48,882 nucleotides of DNA from Bradyrhizobium sp. WSM3983 (GTDB taxonomy: Bacteria > Pseudomonadota > Alphaproteobacteria > Rhizobiales > Xanthobacteraceae), in the NCBI RefSeq assembly GCF_000473045.1, contig NZ_AXAY01000046.1:1-48882 (forward strand), in the 5' to 3' direction. The position numbers and the translations under genes are program-made. Below, piece by piece: positions 1-9,790 of the stretch (within the stretch, counting starts at the first letter, position 1; the number at the start of each line of letters is the position of its first letter). The notes beneath the pieces were generated by a model. It had not been told where the DNA came from. It saw only the letters and a program-made list of their open reading frames with translations, and did no database searches.

Positions 1-241
1 AATCGCATATGACTCGTTGCGGCGACCTGCGCGCACGCCTCGTCCTTCGAGACGGCGCTTACGCGCCTCCTCAGGATGAGGCTAACCAGCGTCAGTGCCC
101 CTTTGAAACTGCTGCCGCATACTCCGCCCTCATCCTGAGGAGCCCGCCCAAAGCGGGCGTCTCGAAGGATGGCCGCAGGGACAAGTTTTCATATGCGATT
201 GCCCTGCCGCAAGCGGGGAGAGGGAGTGGAGGGAGCGCACC
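1..241. other. Intergenic region with repeats upstream of gpsA
   Basis: No credible gene is visible. Most of the stretch is a compound inverted repeat (43-169, entered separately). Bases 205-227 resemble a degenerate half of the CTCCCGC-AA-GCGGGAG element found intact near 31.7 and 43.7 kb. The last bases, ending in GGAGGGAGCGCACC, form a strong ribosome binding site for gpsA. Confidence 0.6.
43..169. repeat. 127-bp compound palindromic intergenic repeat
   Basis: Two blocks match their reverse complements. TCCTTCGAGAC at 43-53 pairs with GTCTCGAAGGA at 159-169. CTCCTCAGGATGAGG at 67-81 pairs with CCTCATCCTGAGGAG at 128-142. Between the outer and inner blocks of each arm sits a small hairpin of its own (GGCGC-TTAC-GCGCC-like on the left, GCCCGC-CCAAA-GCGGGC-like on the right). 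The arms are seen directly. I recall this sequence type as an abundant intergenic repeat in Bradyrhizobium, similar in style to REP or RIME elements. Confidence 0.75.
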
Positions 242-1222
242 ATGACCGCGTTCCACTCCGTCGCGGTGATCGGCGCGGGTGCCTGGGGTACGGCGCTGGC
301 GACGGTGGCCGCACGCGCCGGACGGAACGTGACGCTGTGGGCGCGTAATGCGGAGCATGCCACACGGATCGCCGCGACCCGTGACAATCCGCGACTGCCC
401 GGCGTGCGGCTCGCGCCGGAGATCGTCGTGACAAGCGAGCTGTCGCTCGCCGCGCGTGCCGACATGCTGCTGATCGCAACCCCGGCGCAGCATCTGCGCG
501 GCGCGGTCAACATGCTGGCCTCGCACGTCACAGGGCCTTTGCCGGTGATCGCCTGCGCCAAGGGCATCGAGCACGGCACCCACAAGTTCATGACCGATGT
601 GATCGCGGAAGCCGCGCCGCATGCGCAGCCCGCAATCCTGTCGGGTCCGAGCTTTGCCGACGACGTCGCGCGCGGCCTGCCGACGGCGGTGACGCTGGCG
701 GCGAAGGACGAAGCCCTGGCCAGCAGCCTGGTGCAGGCATTGGGCTCGGCGACCTTCCGGCCCTATCACACCACGGATGTCCGCGGCGTCGAGATCGGCG
801 GCGCGGCCAAGAACGTGCTCGCGATTGCAGTCGGAATCGCAGTCGGACGCAAGCTCGGCGCTTCCGCCCAGGCGGCGCTCACGACCCGCGGCTTTGCCGA
901 ACTGGCACGTTTGGGTCGCGCGCTCGGCGCACGCGGTGAGACGCTCACGGGCTTGTCCGGCCTTGGCGATTTGATCCTGACCTGTTCGAGCCCGCAGTCG
1001 CGTAATTACGCGTTGGGGCTGGCGCTCGGACGCGGCGAACAGCCGCCCATGGGCAAACTGGCCGAAGGCGAATTCACGGCGCCAGTGCTGATCGAGCTCG
1101 CAGCTTCGCAGAACATCGAGATGCCGGTATCAGAAGCAGTCGCGTCGATTCTGAGCGGGAAGAGCACGATCGACGCCGCGATCTCGGGGCTGATGACGCG
1201 CCCCTTCAAGGCAGAGGAATAA
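242..1222 (+). CDS. gpsA: NAD(P)-dependent glycerol-3-phosphate dehydrogenase
   Basis: The enzyme reversibly reduces dihydroxyacetone phosphate to sn-glycerol 3-phosphate in the cytoplasm, supplying the backbone for phospholipid synthesis. The 326-residue protein has the usual family length. The N-terminal Rossmann motif VIGAGAWGTALA lies near residues 9-20, and the conserved catalytic-lysine segment GGAAKNVLAIAVGI lies near residues 182-195. The helical C-terminal substrate domain carries the conserved GLSGLGDLILTCSS stretch. The ATG is preceded by GGAGGGA at good spacing. The EVE-domain gene starts 3 bp after the stop, so the two are probably co-transcribed. Identification is firm. Confidence 0.96.
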   Translation: MTAFHSVAVIGAGAWGTALATVAARAGRNVTLWARNAEHATRIAATRDNPRLPGVRLAPEIVVTSELSLAARADMLLIATPAQHLRGAVNMLASHVTGPLPVIACAKGIEHGTHKFMTDVIAEAAPHAQPAILSGPSFADDVARGLPTAVTLAAKDEALASSLVQALGSATFRPYHTTDVRGVEIGGAAKNVLAIAVGIAVGRKLGASAQAALTTRGFAELARLGRALGARGETLTGLSGLGDLILTCSSPQSRNYALGLALGRGEQPPMGKLAEGEFTAPVLIELAASQNIEMPVSEAVASILSGKSTIDAAISGLMTRPFKAEE

Positions 1223-1224
1223 AC

Positions 1225-1638
1225 ATGGCGTACTGGCTGGTGAAATCCGAACCATCGGTGTGGTCCTGGGACCAGCAGGTCGCGAAGGGCGCCAAGGGCG
1301 AGGCCTGGACCGGCGTGCGCAATTACACAGCACGCATCAATCTCGTGAACATGAAGAAGGGCGACAAGGCGTTCTTCTATCATTCCAACGAGGGCAAGGA
1401 GATCGTCGGCATCGCGGAAGTCATCAAGGAGGCCTATCCCGATCCGACCGACAAGACCGAAAAGTTCGTCTGCGTCGACATCAAGGCTGACAAGCCCTTG
1501 AAGACACCGGTGACGATGGCGGCGATCAAGGCCGAAAAAAAATTCGCCGACATGGCGCTGGTGAAATATTCGCGCCTGTCGGTGCAGCCGGTGACGGCGG
1601 AGGAGTGGAAGCTCGTCTGCAAGATGGGCGGGCTGTAA
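1225..1638 (+). CDS. EVE domain-containing protein
   Basis: A 137-residue protein that is almost entirely one EVE domain, a PUA-like fold known in other members to recognise modified nucleobases. It opens with the signature MAYWLVKSEPSVWSW and contains the GVRNYTARINL and GDKAFFYHSN segments typical of the thymocyte-nuclear-protein-1 branch. The role in this organism is unknown. It follows gpsA by only 3 bp, so it is translated from the same message. Gene neighbourhood gives no link to a restriction or modification system. Confidence 0.9.
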   Translation: MAYWLVKSEPSVWSWDQQVAKGAKGEAWTGVRNYTARINLVNMKKGDKAFFYHSNEGKEIVGIAEVIKEAYPDPTDKTEKFVCVDIKADKPLKTPVTMAAIKAEKKFADMALVKYSRLSVQPVTAEEWKLVCKMGGL

Positions 1639-1763
1639 GAGCGCCAAGGCCGACTTGTGACGGCTTTGTGATAGCGCGTCAGGCTCGTCACAACCATTGA
1701 TATCCGCCGACAGAATTCCTAAATTTGGCGCAGGAATGGACGTTCAACAGGTCTTCTCGCGTC

Positions 1764-2333
1764 ATGGCGATGCAGGAAAGGGACGGCGGCGAGCAATCGC
1801 CAGGGTCCACAGACGGCTCCACAGGGGCCTTTCCATTCCGTCCCCGAAAAGATGTTTCATCGATGCTGGCGATGCTGCTGGCCGGCGCGGCGATGATCGG
1901 GGCCATCATGGGATGGTTCTTGACCACGCGCGCGGAGCCCGACGCACCCGTCATCGCGCTGGTGCCGCAGGAGCAGGTGGCCGATGCCATTCCGACCCTG
2001 ACACCGGATGGCCAACGGATCGCGCAATCCGACAACCGGCAATGCCGCTACCCCGTCGCATTCATCACGGTGTCGACGCCGGGCAATCCTGCCGGCGGCA
2101 CCGTCACGTTCCGCACTAGCAAATACCGATCGCCTTCGTTCCGCGTCACCGACCAGCCGCAGAGGATTGCCCTGCCAAACCCGCTGCCTGACAGCGGCGG
2201 GCTCGACCCGCTGACCGCGGACGGCGACGCCAAGGGTTTGCTCGTATCCCTTTATCCGACGGCACGGATGGAGCCGCTAAGCGGCTCCAGCACCGTCACG
2301 GTGCGATGGCCTGCGCGCCCGCCGTGCAAGTGA
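1764..2333 (+). CDS. Hypothetical single-pass membrane protein
   Basis: I do not recognise a family. From the chosen ATG the protein has 189 residues: a polar N-terminal tail of about 30 residues, one strongly hydrophobic helix around residues 33-53 (MLAMLLAGAAMIGAIMGWFL), and a C-terminal domain of about 130 residues, rich in proline, serine and threonine, that looks beta-structured. The positive charges before the helix suggest N-in, C-out topology. Other possible starts are TTG 1725 and ATG 1770; none has a strong ribosome site. The AAA+ ATPase begins 47 bp downstream, so the two may form an operon with the TPR gene. Confidence 0.65.
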   Translation: MAMQERDGGEQSPGSTDGSTGAFPFRPRKDVSSMLAMLLAGAAMIGAIMGWFLTTRAEPDAPVIALVPQEQVADAIPTLTPDGQRIAQSDNRQCRYPVAFITVSTPGNPAGGTVTFRTSKYRSPSFRVTDQPQRIALPNPLPDSGGLDPLTADGDAKGLLVSLYPTARMEPLSGSSTVTVRWPARPPCK

Positions 2334-2374
2334 GATTTACGCGCAGGTGAGAGCAGGTGAGATTTGCAAGTGAG
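2326..2374 (+). repeat. Four short direct repeats, GCARGTGAG
   Basis: The nonamer GCAAGTGAG or GCAGGTGAG occurs at 2326, 2343, 2353 and 2366. The first copy contains the stop codon of the upstream gene. The last copy lies seven bases before the ATG of the AAA+ gene and supplies a ribosome-site-like AAGTGAG. The cluster looks like slippage or duplication of a translation-initiation region. Confidence 0.6.
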
Positions 2375-2380
2375 TCTTGA

Positions 2381-3505
2381 ATGCAGAATTTTCTGAACGC
2401 GCGCTTCATCCTCGCCTTCATCCTGATCGGCGTGGTGACGGCAGGGGTCAGCGCGCTGCTGTTCAATCCGCAGGTCGGCTTTTTCGGCTGGATCGGCTCG
2501 CTGCTCTCCGAGATGACCGCGCTGCGCTTCGTCGGCGTCGCGCTGACGATCATCTCTGCGACCGGCGTCGGCTATATCGCCTCCCGCCTCGGAGCCGACC
2601 CCACGGCATCGGGCTTCGTCCCGATCGGAAGCGGCTACACCTACGGCCGCAGGCTGACGACCGATTCCGCGACCGGCGAGACCCGGATGGTGACACGCAC
2701 CGCGGACGATGCACTTGACGACCTCGACATGATGGTCGGGCTCGTCTCGGTCAAGACCGAGATCAACAAGCTGCTCGCGAGCCTGGAGGTCGAGCGCCGG
2801 CGGCGCGAGCAGGGCCTGCCGGTGTTCGCCACGAGCCGGCATATGGTGTTCACCGGACCTCCCGGCGTCGGCAAGACCGTGGTCGCGCGCGCCATCGGCG
2901 ACATCTATCGCTCGCTCGGCGTGCTGCGCAAAGGACACCTGATCGAAGCCGACCGCAGCCAGCTCGTCGCAAGCTATGTCGGCCAGACCGCGCCGAAGAC
3001 GCTCGACGTCTGCCGCTCCGCGCTCGACGGTGTCCTGTTCATCGACGAGGCCTACAGCCTCAGCGCGGCGGAATGGAAGGGTGATTTCGGCCGCGAGGCC
3101 ATCGAGGCGCTGCTGAAATACATGGAAGATCACCGCGATCGCTTGGTCGTGATCGTCGCCGGCTATCCCGCCGAGATGCACCGGTTCATCGCCAGCAACC
3201 CCGGGCTTGCCAGCCGCTTCACCAAGACGATCGACTTCCCGCCCTACGACGGTATCGAGCTCTGCGAAATCTTCCGTACCATGGCGTCCGAGCAGCAATA
3301 CCTGCTGCCGATCGGCTTCGAAGCGGCGCTCGCGCCATGGGTCGACGCACAACGCGACGATCCGCAGTGGGGCAACGCACGCTCGATGCGAACGCTGCTC
3401 GAAAAGACCCGTGAGGCGCATGCCCTGCGCACGTCGCGAGATCCCAATGCGAGCGTCGCCGAGTTCGAGCTCGGCGACATTCAATCAGCGATCCGGGACA
3501 GCTGA
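2381..3505 (+). CDS. Membrane-anchored AAA+ ATPase, CbbX/EccA/SpoVK-like
   Basis: This is a 374-residue protein with two predicted N-terminal membrane helices (about 8-27 and 45-65) followed by one AAA+ module. Walker A is GPPGVGKT at 159-166, Walker B is VLFIDEA at 218-224, the pore-like segment LVASYVGQTA lies near 195-204, and the arginine-finger region NPGLASRF follows. The domain belongs to the CbbX/SpoVK/EccA group, which remodels protein complexes. No rubisco genes or type VII secretion genes lie nearby, so neither specific role is supported, and the membrane anchor is unlike soluble CbbX. The TPR gene starts 2 bp after the stop, implying translational coupling. Confidence 0.85.
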   Translation: MQNFLNARFILAFILIGVVTAGVSALLFNPQVGFFGWIGSLLSEMTALRFVGVALTIISATGVGYIASRLGADPTASGFVPIGSGYTYGRRLTTDSATGETRMVTRTADDALDDLDMMVGLVSVKTEINKLLASLEVERRRREQGLPVFATSRHMVFTGPPGVGKTVVARAIGDIYRSLGVLRKGHLIEADRSQLVASYVGQTAPKTLDVCRSALDGVLFIDEAYSLSAAEWKGDFGREAIEALLKYMEDHRDRLVVIVAGYPAEMHRFIASNPGLASRFTKTIDFPPYDGIELCEIFRTMASEQQYLLPIGFEAALAPWVDAQRDDPQWGNARSMRTLLEKTREAHALRTSRDPNASVAEFELGDIQSAIRDS

Positions 3506-3507
3506 CC

Positions 3508-4461
3508 ATGAAGCCTGCAGCCCGTATCGTTGCGTTGCACGGCGCATTGTGGAGCATCGATCCCTGGTATCGGTGGTCGTGGTATGCATGGCCCACCGCG
3601 ATGGCCGTGCTGATCACGGGCTGGATCCTGATCAGCAAGCCGGTCAACACCGGCGCCTGGGGCAACGCCGGAGCCTGGGCCAAGCCGATCGCGCAGAGGG
3701 CTACGACAACAGCCCCCGCAACGCCCATCAAGACGACGACCGTCAATCCGGTTGACCTCGAAGTGATGAGCTGCTTTGCCAATCGTGGCGAATCTTCGGA
3801 GAGCGCCTGCACGAAGGTGATCGATGACGGCAAGATATCCGGCTCGAGGCTGGCATCGGTCTATACGCAGCGGGGCTTCATGCGACGCGACAAGCAGCCG
3901 GACAGCGCGATATCCGACTTCAATGCCGCACTGAAGATTCAGCCTGATTATGCCCCAGCCCTGAACGACCGCGCCTGGATCTACATGAACCGCGGAGATT
4001 ACGACGCGGCGCTTCTGGACTTGAACAAATCGGCCAGTCCGACCACACCTTGGCTGCAAGCGGCCGTCGCATACTATTATCGCGGCTTCGCTTACCTGCG
4101 GCAGAAGGAGTACGCGAAGGCGCTCTCCGATTTGAACGAAGCAATCAGGCGGCAGGCCAACAATGCCGACTACTACCTGGCGCGCGGCGAGGCCCAGCAG
4201 GCTCAGGAGAACTATGACGCCGCCTTGCGCGATTTCGACGAATTCGGCAAGCGCGCCCCGAAAGATCCGCGCGGCCTGCTGGCGCGGGCCGTGATCTTCG
4301 AAACCACGGGCAAGCCGCGTGACGCCCTGGCGGCACTGGAAAGCGCGGTCACGCTGGCGCCCGACAACGATTTCGCAAGGTCGGAACGCGACCGGCTGCG
4401 CGGGCAGGTGAAAGACAATGATCCTGCGAAGAGCAATCCCGGCGAGCTGCCGCCGACCTGA
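3508..4461 (+). CDS. Membrane-anchored tetratricopeptide repeat protein
   Basis: A 317-residue protein with one N-terminal membrane helix (about 27-43) and a proline/threonine-rich linker, then consecutive TPR units from about residue 105 to 285 with recognisable pieces such as SDFNAALKIQPDYAPALNDR and AYLRQKEYAKALSDLNEA. TPR arrays act as protein-binding scaffolds. The gene starts 2 bp after the AAA+ ATPase gene, so it probably provides an adaptor for that ATPase on the outer face of the membrane. The partner and substrate are unknown. Confidence 0.85.
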   Translation: MKPAARIVALHGALWSIDPWYRWSWYAWPTAMAVLITGWILISKPVNTGAWGNAGAWAKPIAQRATTTAPATPIKTTTVNPVDLEVMSCFANRGESSESACTKVIDDGKISGSRLASVYTQRGFMRRDKQPDSAISDFNAALKIQPDYAPALNDRAWIYMNRGDYDAALLDLNKSASPTTPWLQAAVAYYYRGFAYLRQKEYAKALSDLNEAIRRQANNADYYLARGEAQQAQENYDAALRDFDEFGKRAPKDPRGLLARAVIFETTGKPRDALAALESAVTLAPDNDFARSERDRLRGQVKDNDPAKSNPGELPPT

Positions 4462-4464
4462 TTT

Positions 4465-4520
4465 CTAGACCGCCGCGGTCGCGACGACCTGCCGAAAAGC
4501 TGCTCCGTCCCGGCTACGAT
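4465..4520 (-). repeat. Relic copy of the topoisomerase IB 3' end
   Basis: On the minus strand this stretch reads V-V-A-T-A-A-V-stop, the same last seven residues as the topoisomerase IB gene ending at 6276. Twenty bases are identical (4469-4488 and 6280-6299), and imperfect similarity continues about 30 bp further with one single-base gap through an EQL-encoding block. It overlaps only the stop codon of the cyclase gene. The two copies are in the same orientation and bracket the cyclase and SRPBCC genes. Confidence 0.7.
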
Positions 4521-5608
4521 GTCCGCCCCTGTATCTCCGGCAACGCGAGGACCTCGCAAGGCGATGCAATGCCGCGCAGCTTGTGCAGTCCGAGCGCGAT
4601 CAGAGGCATGTCCGTCTCGGCGGCGAGCGCGCCCGACACCAGCACGGTCCTGCCGAGCGGCTTGCACAATCCCTCGAGCCGGCTGGCGAGGTTGACGGCG
4701 GGGCCGATCGCCGTGAAATCCAGTCGATTGGCGGCGCCGATATTTCCCCAGAGCATCTCGCCGAGATGAAGCGCGGCACCGAATGCGAGCAGCGGCAGTC
4801 CTTGCGCGCCGCGCTCCGCGTTGAGATACGCCATCCCGGCTTCGGCTGCGCTTGCGGCACGCAGAGCAGCATCGCACGCGCGGCGCGGTGATGCCTCCAC
4901 CACCGGAAAGATCGCGAGCACGCCATCGCCGATGAACTTCAACACCTCGCCGCCGAAGGCGTGAACGGCACCGGCGATTCGATCGAACCAGGCATCGAGC
5001 GCGGCGATGACATCGGCCGGCGGACTTGTCTCCGACAAGGTGGTGAAGCCGCGCAGATCGGCATAGAGCAGTGCGGCCTGAATGGTCTCGCCGAGGTCTC
5101 GCCGCAACGGCGCCGCCAGCACACGCTCGGCGCTACGCTTGCCGAGATAGGCCTCCAGGGTCGCCCGCAATGTGGCGCGCGCGGCCAGTACGGCAAGGGG
5201 CGTTGCGCCAAATCGCGCGGCCTGGCGCAATTGCTCGATTTCGTCGGCGGTGAACTGACGCGGTCCGATCCAGCCGAGGAGCGGGCCGCCGGGCCTGCCG
5301 ACGATGTCTTCGTGCACCTCGCCGCCTGCGATGTCGCGCAGCCAGCGGCGCCCGGCATCGGTCGGCAGATCCGGTGCCAGTCCGCCGGGTGCGAAGCCGA
5401 GCGCCTCGATCACCCGGCCATTCTCCGCGCGCCACAGCCATGTCCGCTCCGCGATCAGCGGATGCGGCACCTCAAGCGTCAGGCTACCTGCCGCAAGCGG
5501 CACGCCATCGGCGAGCAGATGGGCACCGAGGTCCGCGAGCAGGCGATCGGCGCTGGGACTGGCCGAGGCGGCGTCGACAAGCCAAGCGAGGGTCGGAGAG
5601 AGTTGCAT
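4514..5608 (-). CDS. Class III adenylate/guanylate cyclase domain protein
   Basis: The C-terminal half is a cyclase homology domain. ALLYADLRGFTTLSE and FIGDGVLAIFP carry the two metal-binding aspartates, and a later IGPAVNLASRLE segment carries the conserved asparagine and arginine. In many bacterial adenylyl cyclases that last motif reads IGDxVN; proline here replaces the aspartate often linked to base selection, so the product could be cAMP, cGMP or neither. The N-terminal half (about 1-165) resembles a sensory domain but I cannot name it. I chose ATG 5608 over TTG 5650 and GTG 5644. It converges with the TPR gene. Confidence 0.85.
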   Translation of the reverse strand: MQLSPTLAWLVDAASASPSADRLLADLGAHLLADGVPLAAGSLTLEVPHPLIAERTWLWRAENGRVIEALGFAPGGLAPDLPTDAGRRWLRDIAGGEVHEDIVGRPGGPLLGWIGPRQFTADEIEQLRQAARFGATPLAVLAARATLRATLEAYLGKRSAERVLAAPLRRDLGETIQAALLYADLRGFTTLSETSPPADVIAALDAWFDRIAGAVHAFGGEVLKFIGDGVLAIFPVVEASPRRACDAALRAASAAEAGMAYLNAERGAQGLPLLAFGAALHLGEMLWGNIGAANRLDFTAIGPAVNLASRLEGLCKPLGRTVLVSGALAAETDMPLIALGLHKLRGIASPCEVLALPEIQGRTS

Positions 5609-5690
5609 GATCTTATGATGGCGAAAGAGGGCCGCCTTTGTCACGGGCAATCCTTGACGGGCTGCTTTGGCGCCGCCATGTGCCAGTATC

Positions 5691-5782
5691 AGAGCGTTTT
5701 CAAGCGAAGTGGATACCGGTTCGCGTAAGGAAAACGCGTCAAAACAAGAAGCTAGAGCGTCGTTCCGACTCCGTCGGAACGG
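5691..5782. repeat. Bradyrhizobium-type intergenic repeat with hairpins
   Basis: The sequence starts AGAGCGTTTTCAAGCGAAGT and contains the inverted pair GCGTTTTC / GAAAACGC. It ends in the perfect hairpin GTTCCGAC-TCC-GTCGGAAC at 5762-5780. I recognise the block from memory as a very common intergenic repeat of Bradyrhizobium and Rhodopseudomonas. It lies between the divergent cyclase and SRPBCC genes, so their promoters must fit around it. Confidence 0.7.
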
Positions 5783-5807
5783 GGCTCACGCCCAGGGATG
5801 ATCGCCG

Positions 5808-6263
5808 ATGACCGAGCCGTTCGTATTGCGACGCGAAACCCAGATCGCAGCCCCGCGCGCCACCGTCTTCGCCTATTTGACCGATCCCGAGAAGATCCTG
5901 AGCTGGATGGGCTCGGATGCAACCACCGAGCCGCATCCCGGCGGGCTCTATTTGCTGAAGGGCATCGGCCCGCGGGGCGCCGTGGCCCGCGGCGCCTTTC
6001 GCGAGGTCGTGCCGGTGCATCGCCTGGCCTACACGTTCGGCTGGGACGGCGGCCAGGAAGTGCCGCCTGGATCGAGCCTGATCGAGATCGACCTGATCGA
6101 GCGCGACGGCGGCACGTTGCTGCGCATGACCCATAGCGGGCTGCCGAACGAAGAGCAGGTCGCTGCGCATAGCAAGGGTTGGGCGCATTATCTGGGCCGG
6201 CTCACGGTCGCTGCCGGAGGTAGCGATCCCGGTCCCGACAACGGCGTTTCAGACAAAATGTAG
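5808..6263 (+). CDS. SRPBCC (START/Bet v1-like) domain protein
   Basis: A 151-residue single-domain protein. It begins with the family pattern VLRRETQIAAPRATVFAYLT, has the glycine-rich turn PHPGGLYLLKGIGPRG, and ends with the conserved segment AHSKGWAHYLGRLTVAA. This is the AHSA1-like branch of the hydrophobic-cavity SRPBCC fold. Members bind small hydrophobic ligands or accompany ArsR regulators, but no biochemical role can be assigned here. It converges with the topoisomerase gene, with 12 bp between their ends. Confidence 0.88.
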   Translation: MTEPFVLRRETQIAAPRATVFAYLTDPEKILSWMGSDATTEPHPGGLYLLKGIGPRGAVARGAFREVVPVHRLAYTFGWDGGQEVPPGSSLIEIDLIERDGGTLLRMTHSGLPNEEQVAAHSKGWAHYLGRLTVAAGGSDPGPDNGVSDKM

Positions 6264-6275
6264 CAATGCGGCGGG

Positions 6276-7445
6276 TTACACCGCCGCGGTCGCGACGACT
6301 TGCTGCAGAAGCTGCTCGCGCCGGGCCTGCGATCGCTGGCCCTTCATGGTCGCGGCGAAGCGTTCGAGGATGCCGTCCTCGAAGGCGGTGACGATGGTGT
6401 CGTGGACATAGCTCTTGCGGCAGATTGCCGGCGTGTTCGAGAGTTTGTCGGCGGCGGCGCGGATCGCGTCCAGCACCTGCTTCTTGCGGCCGCGCTGGCT
6501 GGTTGCCGGCGTAATCCGCGACAAGGATTCGACGACGACGGCCGAGGCCATCAGCGTGCGAAAATCCTTCAGCGAAATCTTGATGCCGGCGATCTCGCGC
6601 AGGAACGCGTTCACCTGCGTGGTGCTGACCGCGCGCACGATGCCGTAGGCATCGCGATACTGGAACATGCGCTTGCCGGGAACGCCCTGCAAAATGCCGA
6701 TGGCGCGCACCAGCTTGGCGGCATCGCACACCTTGCGCACGGCCTTGCCGCCCTTCGCCTTGAAGGTCAGCACGAAGCAGTCGTCTTCCAGCGTGACGTT
6801 GGACTTGAGCAGCGTGGTCGCGCCGCGGGTGCCGTTGAGGCGGGCATAGGATTCGTTTCCGGGACGGATCGCGGTGCGCGCGATCAGCTCGATCACCGCC
6901 GAGAGTGCGAATTCGCGCGTCGGCTCGTCACCCGACAGGAACGCCGAGACCTTGCGCCGGATTTTGGGCAGCGCCCTGACGAGCTTTTCCAGGCGATGCG
7001 CCTTACGGTGCTCGCGGACCTTCTCCCAGTCGGCGTGATAGCGATATTGCAGCCGGCCCGCGGCATCGCGACCCACTGCCTGGAGATGCGTGCTCGGATC
7101 GGCCGAATAGCGCACCTCGCGATAGGCCGGCGGCACCGCCATGGCGTGGAGCCGGCGAATGGTGCGGGCGTCACGGATATGGGCGCCGTTCGGGCGGACG
7201 AAGGAATAGCCCTTGCCCCGGCGGATGCGGCGGATGGTGAGCTCGTTTTGGTCGCCGAGCCGCAGGCCAAGCTCCTTGGCAAGGGCCTCGACCGTCGCCG
7301 CCGGCGCCGAATCGAACATCTTTTTCGGGCTGGGACCGTTGGAACCGGCCGGTTTCGGCCATTGTCCGAGGGCTTTGGCCAGCGCAATGGCAGCAGGATC
7401 GGCCGAAGCGGGCCGCATCGTCCCGAAATTCTGCTGATCCATCAT
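6276..7445 (-). CDS. DNA topoisomerase IB (poxvirus-like)
   Basis: The enzyme relaxes DNA supercoils by transient single-strand cleavage through a 3'-phosphotyrosyl link. With the start at ATG 7445 the protein has 389 residues. The catalytic tyrosine is Tyr346 in CRKSYVHDT. The catalytic-core segments RPGNESYARLNGTRGATTLL and FTFKAKGGKAVRK-like are present, as is the N-terminal stretch RRIRRGKGYSFVRPNG. The open frame extends to 7715, but the extra 90 residues resemble no domain. The last codons are duplicated near 4.47 kb. Confidence 0.93.
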   Translation of the reverse strand: MMDQQNFGTMRPASADPAAIALAKALGQWPKPAGSNGPSPKKMFDSAPAATVEALAKELGLRLGDQNELTIRRIRRGKGYSFVRPNGAHIRDARTIRRLHAMAVPPAYREVRYSADPSTHLQAVGRDAAGRLQYRYHADWEKVREHRKAHRLEKLVRALPKIRRKVSAFLSGDEPTREFALSAVIELIARTAIRPGNESYARLNGTRGATTLLKSNVTLEDDCFVLTFKAKGGKAVRKVCDAAKLVRAIGILQGVPGKRMFQYRDAYGIVRAVSTTQVNAFLREIAGIKISLKDFRTLMASAVVVESLSRITPATSQRGRKKQVLDAIRAAADKLSNTPAICRKSYVHDTIVTAFEDGILERFAATMKGQRSQARREQLLQQVVATAAV

Positions 7446-7843
7446 AGGTTTAAGCCTTAGCCCTGTCTGTTGCCGGTCAATGCCGCTGTTCTGATTTTTG
7501 TTCCAAGGGGTCTCTATGGACCCGGGTTGGCCATTTAGGGTGTTCCGAACCGCATTGCGAGTCCCGAATGAGTGAAAGCGGTTTCTGGATACCTCCTGCG
7601 ACGCATGGGCGTCCTGCATGGGCCTATTCCGGAGATTTGGGTAAAGAGCCGAATGCCGCCTTCCGGCCTGTTTCAGATTTGCGACAGCCGGCCCGCGCAG
7701 CTTGATTCTTCGCATGGCCGGCTGCTCACCGAAGGTCCAGCTTGTGCACCTTGTCGGGCCCGGTTAGCCCGACGCATAATCGGTTCAACGATCAAGTCGG
7801 CTTGCGCGTCGCCAGCGTTGGCTTGCCGTATGTGGAGGGAAAC
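7446..7843. other. Divergent promoter region, topoisomerase IB and acs
   Basis: This 398-bp gap must hold the promoters for both flanking genes. I see no gene or clear sigma-70 hexamers. Two hairpin-forming segments lie in the half nearer acs: CAGCCGGC at 7685-7692 with GCCGGCTG at 7717-7724, and GTCGGGC-N7-GCCCGAC at 7753-7773. They could structure the acs leader. A GGAGGGA ribosome site precedes the acs ATG. Confidence 0.5.

Positions 7844-9790
<1,947 letters not shown>

Noticed and set aside
92..769. Long antisense open frame over gpsA
   Set aside because: It mirrors the gpsA frame in GC-rich DNA, has no domain resemblance, and gpsA is certain. The same reasoning excludes the many long antisense frames over acs, purH, the UbiH-type gene, amtB, ftsK and others.
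2381..3505. Assignment of the AAA+ protein as rubisco activase CbbX
   Set aside because: Two membrane helices precede the motor, and no cbbL/cbbS genes are nearby.
7446..7715. 90-residue N-terminal extension of topoisomerase IB
   Set aside because: It has no domain character and covers the expected promoter region; ATG 7445 begins family-like sequence.
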